The notes under the pieces: model-generated | What the model was told of the DNA's origin: nothing | What the model saw: the letters and a program-made list of their open reading frames with translations, nothing else | Databases searched by the model: none | Program-made: the position numbers and the translations under genes | In this document: positions 55,631 to 64,000 of the stretch, piece by piece | Layout of the letters: each line of letters starts with the position of its first letter | Position numbering within the stretch: the stretch's first letter is position 1 | NCBI GenBank assembly: GCA_036346355.1 | Contig: JAYEVF010000033.1 | Coordinates: forward strand, 496,001 to 560,000 | Direction: 5' to 3' | Source of the DNA: Rhipidocladum racemiflorum | Lineage: Eukaryota > Streptophyta > Magnoliopsida > Poales > Poaceae | Length of the DNA stretch: 64,000 nt

Positions 55631-57218
55631 ATGGATCCTTCTCAGGGAACTTCCGGTGGCAGCGATCCTCCTCAGCAGACATCTGGTGGCGGTGATCCCG
55701 CTCAGGGCTCGTCTCCCACCAATTCTCCTCCGCGGCCTCCGCAGAAAAAGCAGAGAATTGGAGTGGCCAAAAGACCCACGCCCGCACCTCGAGGCCGCCA
55801 GCCGTCGGCCACAAGACTGGCCCTGTCTCCTCCACCTCTGTCAACTCTCGATCCAGATGAGCATCCAAACAGATACTCATGCCAGACTTCGTGATCAGAA
55901 GAGGAGCGAGTTTCGTGCTTCTGGGCGCTTCATTGGTCCTCTGGCCAAGGCCAAGCCCGTGTGGAACTATCCAATGTCCGTGAACCCAATGAGGATAATT
56001 AATTACCGGACAGGATCTGGAAAAGGGAAAGCCATTGTCGAGCACAGAAAGAAAGATCCTCTGGAGCTCCACCAGGATGAGTATGTGGACCGCCGGTTTT
56101 GGAACCGGTTTCAGTCAGATTTCTATGAGACTGTCCTATACCCGCTTGAGCACCCAGTGGTCAGGATGAAGACCATTGATTGGGAGTATATGGCAGCAGC
56201 TGAGAATCCTGTCTTCACTCAGATCATAGAGATTTGTGAGCTGCATCAGATTAAGCAAATCATGGCATACAAGTTTGACTGGAATAATGAGGTTCTCATG
56301 CAGTTCTATGCCACCTTGTACTTTGACAAGAATGATGAGGCCATATGGTGGATGACTGACAGGGTTTGGTATGTGGCTAGCAAGAAGAGGTTTGCCAGAG
56401 TCCTCAACCTCGTGTATAATGACACCCAAAGCTTCATGCGAAGAAGGTGATGACTCGAAAGCGTATTGAGGCTTTGTATGACACTTCTAAGAGCTTCACG
56501 CTTGGGACCATCAAGGGTCTAAAGGATGTACCACCTGTGCTCAACAGATGTTGAGGGTCACTCTTTGGCCCAAGGAGGGAGATGCTTTCGCCATCGGTTC
56601 CTATGGAAGGAACTTGTCGCTTTCACCTCGTTGAGCGCACCCACTCGCTTGATATTGTCGATTTCATGTGGGAGACAATGAGACAGAATCGCGCAGAGCA
56701 ACATGGCCAGCCAGCCTATGCACCCTTTGTGATGACCTTGATCTCTTCAAAGGAGTGGTCTCAAGTTTGTCGAGATGAGGAGCATCTTGCTTACAAGGTC
56801 CGACCTCCTTCTCGCTTCCTTCGCCCAAATGCCCTCGGTCCAGCTTCCTCCGAGGACTCGCCGAGGTCGTGGCCGGGCTCTACCTCTACCCCGTCCGTGC
56901 CTCCCGCCAGCCTTCTGGCAGTCCGAGGTTCCTAGTGGCACTCTTCAGAGGATGCTCAAGCATGTCTTCCTCCTTTGCCGCGACATCTCCACCAGGCGTA
57001 AGGTGATGAGCAAGCAAATCAAGAAAAATGGTCAAGACATTCGCAGATCCGCCGCCACAATGGCGAGGCGGTCTCCCGACTCCTCCGGTCTTCCGAGGAG
57101 AGTAGCGATGCCACCTCTCGCAGATCAGCCTTCTTCGGATCACCTCCTCCTCTCCGCCCGCCGAGATGACCTCGGCAGCGAGTACTCCGCGTCCGACGAC
57201 GAAGGCGACGACGAGTGA
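55631..57218 (+). pseudogene. Envelope-like third ORF of the copia element, frameshifted
   Basis: ATG 55631 opens MDPSQGTSGGSDPPQQTSGG and a Pro/Gln-rich stretch with a basic KKQRIG patch. From about 55850 the protein continues in another frame (RLRDQKRSEFRASGRFIGPL, FYETVLYPLEHPVVRMKTID, YATLYFDKNDEAIWWMTDR, KRFARVLNLVY), then after 56450 in others (MWETMRQNRAEQHGQPAYAP) to an acidic end SEYSASDDEGDDE at 57218. The middle part resembles the 'putative plant transposon protein' domain found in the third ORF of grass SIRE-type elements. I see no signal peptide or clear membrane helix, so 'envelope-like' refers to gene position only. At least three frameshifts. Confidence 0.75.
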
Positions 57219-57645
57219 TCCTTCGTGCTTCTCCCTCTTTTGGTGTCTTGATGCCAAAGGGGGAGTGATATCTTTAGTCGCGTTGTTAGTCTCGTCGTGT
57301 TTGCGATTCTCCTTGTGCTGTCGCTTGTCGCTTGTGGACGCTTGTTGTTGCTTCATATCTTTGTTTATTTCGTGTCGTGAACTCTGTTATTCCATGTAAT
57401 GTCTTTAATGCTTATTTTATGCATGGATTGCTTTCAGTTACTTGTGTTGTATTCTCTGATGCAATTGTTTGAGGGGGAGCCCTCGGTTATCTCTCGTTAA
57501 ATATGTGCATTTGTTTCCACTCAATTCTTCTAATGCACACATTTAGGGGGAGCTCCTCTTTTTAATCTCGTAGCCTAAGTCTAGTTCTCGTTATTTTATT
57601 TGCTGATTAATTGTGTTGTCATCAATTTACCAAAAAGGGGGAGAT
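57219..57645 (+). other. 3' untranslated spacer and polypurine tract
   Basis: Thymine-rich sequence with three GAGGGGGAGC/TTAGGGGGAGC/AAAAGGGGGAG words (57472, 57544 and 57633). The last, AAAAAGGGGGAGAT at 57632-57645, abuts the 3' LTR and is the polypurine tract for plus-strand priming. The upstream ones could be extra tracts. Confidence 0.75.
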
Positions 57646-59036
57646 TGAAAGTGCATCTAGGCCCCTCAATTTGTTTTGGTGATTAATAATGACACAATTA
57701 AAGAGATCTAATGTTTTATCCAAGAATACTGCAGAGATCGAGATCATATCGAGCCTGGAATGACATTGGACGCCCCTATGACTACTTAAAAGCAAAAGGA
57801 CGGCATCAAGACCAAAGTTGTAATCTTTTATTTATTTGTGTCTTAAGGATAGCCGTACTATTAAGAGGGTATGACGAGAAATCGACTTTAGGATGTGCAT
57901 GTGCTCAACATCAAAAACTGCATCTCTAATTAGCACTCCTACATTTGGTTTTGAAAAGTTTCAAATTGAAATCGAACCGGTAACCCGAGTCTCCGATTCC
58001 ACCGAGTATCCGGATTCAATCCGAGTATCCGGACATTTTGTCCGAGTCTCCGGTTGGACCTCTCGGTTGCTTTTGGTTCCGGCTGGTCCGAGTATCCGAC
58101 AATTGGTCCGAGTCTCTCGGATAACCCGGAGTCTCCGGTTATTTGTCCGACACTCGGTCTGCTCAAAAACGGAGTAATTCGGCTAGTTTTCAAAAAGGGT
58201 ATTTAAAGCCTCCACTCCACTCCAACGGCTAGAATCTCTATTGAGCTCATTCATAACAAAGATTCAAGCCATTCCTAACCATCTCTAAGCATTCAATAGA
58301 GCCCCACTTCCTCCCACCAATTAATTTGGTTGTTGATTCTTTTGGTGAGGAGAGGAAGAAGCAAAGTGCTAAGTGCATTCATTTCAAGTTGTTGAGCACT
58401 AGTTCATCCTCCAAGCGATTCTTCGTGGTGCTATTTCTCTTGAGGTTGAAGGTCTCCTAGACGGGTTAGGAGTCACCGGAGCTACCAACTTGTGTGGTGA
58501 GCCCCGGTCGTTTGTGAGGGCGAGTCTCGCCTCCGAAAGGAAAGAGACAAGAAGTGAAGCCGGCGAGTGCATTTGTGCAACACCGGGAGGAAAGCGGGTT
58601 GAAAGAGACCCCGGCTCAAGTGTGACCGAGCCACCTCAACGGAGACGAGGATTCCCTTCAAGAATCCGAACTTTCGTGAAAAATCGCGTCTCGCTCTCTC
58701 TTTTACTTCCTAGTCTTGCTTATTTTGGATTTGAATTTGTAAAGTTAGATCTAGCTCTTTGCTTAGCTTTACTTCAAATCCTGTCTAGCAATTGTTCTAG
58801 GTTGTTCTTGCTTTCTATTTCTAGTAGTTTATTGTGCTTGCTAGAGTAGTTTTATTGCGCTCCCGAGCTAGCCATCCCGGAGAGTCCGGATTCAATACCG
58901 GACACTCCGGACAAGCCGGAGTATCCGGACCAAAACCCGGAGACTCCGGGTTGACCAGCTCGGCCAGTTTTATTCCGCTGCGTAATTTTTAGTCCGCCTA
59001 TTCACCCCCCTCTAGGCGACATCGTTGGGCCTTTCA
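57646..59036 (+). repeat. 3' LTR of the copia element, 1391 bp
   Basis: Matches the 5' LTR nearly base for base outside 57975-58170. Within the palindrome array it differs by many one- to three-base losses (CCGAG for CCGGAG, GGTTATT for GGGTTATT), mostly in G runs. Confidence 0.93.
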
Positions 59037-59041
59037 GTGGG

Positions 59042-59290
59042 CACTCGGTATTCGAACGTGTGAGAATGATTTTATTTCGTGGATAAAAATAGCATTATTC
59101 CCTTTATGCCATCAAACATGGTAACCAAATAAACTAGAGAAAAAATATGTATTGTTCCTTGAGATGTTAATAGTTGCATCGATGTTTTTAGAGTATAAAT
59201 GGTAATGTGTTCCGAGTTGGCACTCGGGGTATATGTGGGCCAAGTGGGCACTCGGTAGAATTGCCGTTTTTAGGCCGAGAGGACACTCGG
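59042..59290. mobile_element. CACTA-like element, right part
   Basis: Continues the GGGCACTCGG words (59038, 59218, 59245 and 59280) after the copia insertion. No right terminus with CTTGTAGTG is found before the flank resumes at 59707, so the end is lost or replaced. Confidence 0.6.
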
Positions 59291-59706
59291 GGTATTTTGG
59301 AAACAAATATGAATACCAATTCCAGTATGCTCGAATACGAACCGAAAGGTGGTGAAACTATATTCATATTCATATTTTGGAAACAAATATGAATACCAAT
59401 TCCAGTATGCTCGAATACGGATATGAATCCTCATTTAATGTGAAGATATGGGTGACACTTTATCTTGTACAATCATACTTGAATTCGAATACATATATTG
59501 TTTCATTGAATTCGAATATGAAAAGCTCGGATAAAATAATAATTTGGATGGGAAAATTCCATACCATATTCGTATCCATATTTTTTGTTTACAAATACGA
59601 ATATGAGAGAAATTATTAATCAACTGAGAAAATCTACATTATATCCATATCCTATCGAATACGGTAGTCGAATATACGGATAATAGGCAACTCAGAAAAT
59701 TTTACC
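59291..59706. repeat. GAATATG-rich remnant with an 80-bp tandem repeat
   Basis: TTTTGGAAACAAATATGAAT and the next 25 bases occur at 59294 and again at 59374. The rest is full of GAATACGGATATGAAT words, like the TATCCG-rich hAT-type remnants at 4706 and 33830. Termini are not clear. Confidence 0.55.
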
Positions 59707-60382
59707 ATTTAGTTTCCCATCATGTTGTAGTGTTGGTTTGCTGATTGGATTAGATTCATATTATCATTGAAGCTATTTACTCCCTTCTCGGTTCAGTGTG
59801 CGCACTTGTGTACTTGTGCTATCCTCATCATTAATAGGCATATTCATCTAATTGCGCAGAAGATTAGTATATCATTATCACTTAGAAGAACCCTAGTTGG
59901 GCTTGCTAACTTGAAACATAGATCATATGGTTTCCTAAATACAGGTGGGGCTACAAAGTTCGTGTAGATCCCGTGTTGCTTTAAATGCATTTTTTTTGGG
60001 TAGGGTCATGCGTATTAGGTAACCCTACAAATAAAAAAAAATCTGTTAACATTAGGCAGTAGTGTTGAGCTTACTAAAGTTATATTTTAGATTAGCATCT
60101 ATGGAACCTAGTGAACTATAAGGTTGATATACATGTCTCATAGTTGCACAAAATGAAACACAATAGAAGCCAAGGAAATGAAAGGAAAAGAGAGTAAGCA
60201 CATCCCTCCTTATTGTTCTGATAAACTTTGTAGTGCCTTGCACCACATTTGTTCAGTTAGATAATTTCTATAAATTACTTTTATGTATCAACCATTTCAT
60301 TCACATCTTTTTTAGTATATGAAAAGTTTTATGGCTTTGTATGGCAATTTTTAATCTCACCATGTTCATCCTTTTTTAATAG

Positions 60383-61824
60383 CTTGCTAAATCTTCCTGG
60401 GACATATCTAAGTTTGCTACAATAGCATTGGTTGACATGGATTCTGAGGAGATGCAAGTTTACATTGACTATTTTGATATTACGTTGGTTCCAACGACCA
60501 TTTTTTTCTTCAATGCCCATCACCTGAAGATGGATTTACGGTATGGAATTGTTAGTTTGTGTTAACTTCATTTGATATAATGTTGTTTAGACATAGCCTA
60601 TCTTATTGTGCACTTATAGGGTTATACAAATTTATTACAATACATTGGCCTTGTCTGCCAAGTTCTATACGTGACACAATGAAGGTTGAAAATCTAGCTT
60701 TTGTTCTGGTCCATAAACATTTACCACAAGTATTAGCATCAGCAAAAGCTATAGAGGAAATTTTAAATTTGAATTTGCAAAAGCTTCACTGGTAAGGAAG
60801 AATATGGGGGGAAGATTAAATAATTAATCGGTGTGCTTGTTTGTTTGATAAAATAAGGTCCCAGTTTAGCATGATTATTAATGAAAAGGACTTTTTGGAA
60901 CGTGTAGGAACAATTGTTGAGACTTTGAGATCTATTATCGAAAATATGAACCAAACTACTATTATCGAAAATATGAACCAAACTATTTTCTAATGCACTG
61001 TTGGATGGTATAAATGAGTTGTGCATATCTGAATGACACCCTAATTGTTATAATGATGCCTGACGAAGTTAGAATAGTCTGGTGAGCTATTTGCATATGT
61101 TTGTAGGTGTTACCAATGATAAGTATTATGATTCGAGATAATTCCAATTTCTTCTTGAACTACTCCCTCCAGTCACAAGTACAAGTCATTTTGGGCATCT
61201 GTACGGTTTCCGAAAATGCAACTTTTACCACTAATTTATATTATAATACATTTATAAAACCCACAAAATTATATTATTTTGAAAGTAGTTTTCAGCACAA
61301 ATCTATACAAATGATTTTTATGTATCTAATATAAATATTTAAAAAGATATCAATAATCAAAGTTTCAAATGTTTGGTTGCACACATCCCAAAATAACATG
61401 TATTTCAGACTCTTGGGAGTATTGACTACAGAGTTTAGTTGATATGAACTTTTTATGTTTCCTTATTAACTATCAATTTAATAGGTAAAATATATTTTTG
61501 TTAATCTTATTCCATGAAATGCATTGGAAGAAAATTTTTGAGGACAAATAAAAATTGTATTCCATGGATGTGATTCCGACAATCAGACCTAATCCAACAT
61601 CGAGTTGATTCTTTTGGTGATTATGAAAAATGTTGGTTCCTTTGATACTGAGTGACATGCACAAAAAATGATAGTGTTTTCTCATTACTATTTTTCCTAC
61701 TTGTTTTACTTTAAGACATACTCTATCTGCAATAAGAATATAATAAACTTATTATAATGTATGTATACAGGACACCCGATCACACAAAATGGATAGGCTC
61801 TTTCAGCAGCAAACAAGCAAGACT
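60383..61824 (+). pseudogene. DIM1/TXNL4B-like gene fragment, copy D (exons 2 and 3)
   Basis: Exon 2 (60383-60540) follows acceptor TTAATAG and reads LAKSSWDISKFATIALVDMD .. IDYFDITLVPTTIFFFNAHH, but the end is changed (ACCTGAAGATGGATTTACG versus ACATGAAGATGGATTCAGG), which weakens the donor. Exon 3 starts at 61771 after ATACAG (RTPDHTKWIGSFSS-like) and gains four bases (AGCAAACAAGCAAG), shifting the frame, before it is cut at 61824. Exon 1 is absent: the matching part of segment F carries other sequence. Orientation is opposite to copies A and C. Confidence 0.8.
61163..61419. mobile_element. Stowaway-type MITE in the DIM1-like intron, copy D
   Basis: CTCCCTCCAGTCACAAGTAC to CAGACTCTTGGGAG with TA on both sides (61161-61162, 61420-61421). 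It is the inverted orthologue of the MITEs at 26710 and 41919. Confidence 0.85.
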
Positions 61825-63429
61825 AGCAGATAGAGGATAATTTTAGATGAATTTAGGAATTTGAATCACTCGATTCGGAGTTACGACGGAAGAGAACAAG
61901 TCTTTTGAACCTCCCACCGGACTTGGAGAAGAAATGGCAGCCGGCGGAGCTCCGATGATCAAATTCAAAATCTGATTTTACTGGAGGTAGAGCACACTAA
62001 GAGAAAGCTCTAGTAAAAATTTGATGCCAAATGGAGGTCAGGAGTGGCCGGGAGAGCTCGCCGAAAGTTCATCGGGTTTCGAAAAGAACGGCTTCTACAA
62101 GGAGATCGTATGTTCGATTGGAGAAATTCCAATTGGGTTGTGTGTGGAATGAGGGGAGGACTCTAGGATTCAATTTATAGGACGATCAGACCAGCGGATC
62201 GCCGGAAAAAGCTCGCCGGAGACGATGCGTGCACGGTGGCACGCACAAACGAATAATTTTTTTTTCGGAGAATGGGATCGCAAAAAGAAAGTGACACCAC
62301 ATAGAACGCAGCGAGATGAACCTAGCGGTGTGGCTGGATTTTGGAGGGGATCGCCGGATTGGGAGAAATCGACGATGAACGACTCCAATCGGAAACTTCA
62401 ACTGCGAAATTCATCTCCGTCCTGCAACGAAACCCAAAATTTCTTTAGGGCTTTTGTTCATGGTGACATCGCACACACGGTGACGCGAACGGATTTGTAA
62501 TCGCCTCACCGGATGAAAAGTTGCCGCGGCGATGTCGACGAACGGCGACCGGCGTCGGTTCTTGAAAAGATTCCGAGAGATTAGAGTGGAGAGGCTGCAT
62601 GGGGAGGTGACCACGGGAAAGAGGACGCCAAGATGAAATTGTAGGAAGTGGTGGCTCGCCATTTGCTCAAGAAATGGCCGAGTAATGGACAAATTAGTGC
62701 ATTTCGGTTTTACTCAAATGCGGGCATTTAAACGGGACTTAGATCGATTAATGGTGGGGAATTGATTCTCCTCATGACTACCTTTCCAACGGATCAAACC
62801 GTGAGTGATTTGGTCGATTAATGAGGGAGATATGGAGATTTGAAAATCAAACCATGGGAAGGGAGTGAGAAGCTTTCTCTGGAAATAATCGATCGAAGAA
62901 GATGATGCTACAGTACTCATGCTAACTGGTGGACCCCATGAATAGTGTCCAAAGCAAAGCGTTAACAATAAATTAGCAAATAAGCTCTGAAAATTTTGGA
63001 AAAATTCCTAAAAATACTAGGGAATATTTGGAACCAAATAAAATTGGTTTCACTATTTTTGGATGAATTTTGGAATTTGAATGACACCGGAACGATTAAA
63101 TTGAATTTGAATAGTGTTTCGCGAAAGAGCGCGAAATATAAAATAGCAAAGGGGCTCTATAAATCTTGGAAAAATTCCCAAAAATATTATAGAATATTTG
63201 GAACCCAATGCAATAGGGTTCGGGATTTTTGGAGGATTTTGGAACTCGGGTGAAATTTCGAGTAAGGACCAGAATTTGGAATTTTTACTTTGCGGACGAT
63301 GAATGATTGAACTCCAATTTCGGAATGACCACGATGCCAGGTTAATTAAAACACCAAAGAAAATCCAAATTTTGAATTTAATTAATTTGTATTAGCTTTT
63401 GGTAAAAGACTGAAATTGGGGATGTTACA
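61825..63429 (-). mobile_element. gypsy 3' LTR, first 1.6 kb, truncated
   Basis: On the minus strand the LTR starts TGTAACATCCCC at 63429, right after the polypurine tract, and runs left to 61825, where it stops in the middle of the module AACTCCGA..CTAAATTCATCTAAAAT. It corresponds to about 5310-7137 of the plus-strand LTR. The remaining 3' half is missing, replaced by segment D. Confidence 0.85.
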
Positions 63430-64000
63430 AACCTACCCCCTTAGAGAGAATCTCGTCCCCAAGATTCGGACGGAGAAAAAAAAGATGGGGAAACTCAGCT
63501 CGAAGATCATCTTCTCGCTCCTAGGTTGCTTCCTTCTCGGAATGGTTGATCCACTGAACCTTGCAAGACTTGATCACTCAACTTCTGGTTCGACGCTTAG
63601 CCTCATCCAAGATTTTGACTGGATACTCTGGATATGATAGGTCTTCTTTTAATTCCATCTCTTCATGCGGCATCTGATGCTCGGGTACTCTGAGATATTT
63701 CTTCAGCTGAGAAACATGGGAGACAGTGTGCACATCTGACAATTGTGGAGAAAGCTCTAGCTTGTACGCAACTTCTCCTCTTCTTGCTACCACTGGAAAG
63801 GGACCAACGTAGAGAGGTGCTATCTTCCCACTAACTCTGAATCGACGCATTCCCTTGAGAAGTGAAACCTTCAGATACACATGATCACCAGGTGCAAAGC
63901 TTAGTTCCCAGCGATGATTATCTGCATAATTTTTCTGCCAAAACCTCGAGGTGAACTGAGAACTTCGATCTGACACGATCTTCTTTGGCACACCATACAA
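63425..64000 (-). pseudogene. gypsy pol C-terminus (integrase end, chromodomain-like tail), broken
   Basis: From the right edge the frame reads integrase core remnants (VPKKIVSDRSSQFTSRFWQ), then directly KNYADNHRWELSF, GDHVYLKVSLLKGMRRF and GKIAPLYVGPFPVV (GPY/F module), then SHVSQLKKYLRVPE and a chromodomain-like KVQWINHSEKEAT. About 110 residues of integrase between RFWQ and KNYADN are missing, including the catalytic Glu region. TGA at 63578-63580 and a TAG in the tail (W in relatives) interrupt the frame, which otherwise stops at a TAA (63425-63427) overlapping the LTR start. This fits a chromovirus of the Tekay/Del type. The 5' part lies beyond the window. Confidence 0.87.
63430..63443 (-). 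other. Polypurine tract of the minus-strand gypsy element
   Basis: TAAGGGGGTAGGTT on the minus strand directly precedes the LTR start TGTAAC. It primes plus-strand synthesis. Confidence 0.85.

Larger units (their letters stand above)
47595..59036 (+). mobile_element. Complete copia (SIRE/Maximus-type) retrotransposon, 11.44 kb
   Basis: Two LTRs (47595-49001, 57646-59036), a tRNA-iMet primer site, a polypurine tract and identical 5-bp duplications GTGGG (47590-47594, 59037-59041) define a full insertion. The order gag, protease, integrase, RT, RNase H, spacer, third ORF is that of the envelope-like SIRE/Maximus group. The LTRs are very similar, so the insertion is recent, yet the coding parts contain many frameshifts. 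Confidence 0.95.
59707..61824. repeat. Segment D: inverted copy of the DIM1-like block, second part
   Basis: The reverse complement of 41520-43510 (TTAGTTTCCCATCATGTTGT.. to ..CTTTCAGCAGC), continuing segment F. It ends inside exon 3 at AAGCAAGACT, where gypsy LTR sequence starts. Confidence 0.87.

Noticed and set aside
59721..59732. CATGTTGTAGTG read as the missing right end of the CACTA-like element
   Set aside because: The same words (TTTTGTAGTGTTG, inverted) occur in segments A and C at the matching place, so this is native flank sequence, not a terminus.

Overview
The window looks like repeat-dense intergenic DNA of a grass (Poaceae) nuclear genome. The signs are gypsy and copia LTR elements primed by initiator-Met tRNA, a large CACTA transposon with tnp2 and Ulp1-type genes, Stowaway and Tourist MITEs, several short hAT elements with exact 8-bp target duplications, and broken pieces of plant genes that keep introns. 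I see no intact host gene, no rRNA or tRNA gene and no CRISPR array. Species cannot be fixed from the sequence alone.

Layout. 1-2941: 3' part of a gypsy LTR. 2942-4705: AT-rich DNA with a 0.39-kb-offset duplication. 4706-5309: hAT-like remnant. 5310-9890: gypsy LTR, primer site and broken gag-like ORF. This is joined to the 3' half of a copia element (9895-11842). 12370-23652: an 11.3-kb CACTA transposon with exact TGC duplications, sitting inside a MITE and carrying three decayed genes. 24690-47273 plus 59707-61824: a mosaic of host gene fragments, namely a GH3 beta-xylosidase, a DIM1/TXNL4B-like splicing protein, a chlorophyll-b-reductase-like SDR, a proline iminopeptidase and two unidentified exon-like stretches. 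They are repeated in direct (A versus B/C) and inverted (A/E, C/F-D) arrangement and peppered with MITEs and hAT elements. 47274-59290: a CACTA-like fragment split by an 11.4-kb SIRE/Maximus-type copia element (47595-59036) with both LTRs, GTGGG duplications, gag, pol and an envelope-like third gene. 61825-64000: the 3' end of a minus-strand gypsy chromovirus whose LTR belongs to the same family as 5310-8872.

How it fits together. The insertion order can be read from the nesting: Stowaway into a DIM1-like intron, then segment duplication and inversion, then hAT and CACTA-like insertions, then the copia element. Every transposon gene I can read is broken by frameshifts or stops. The most unusual signals are (1) the duplicated inverted repeats of host gene fragments, which could make hairpin RNA, and (2) arrays of the palindrome CCGGAGTCTCCGG in the copia element. 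Those arrays lie just upstream of both its LTR promoter and its envelope-like gene, and also inside the integrase-RT linker.
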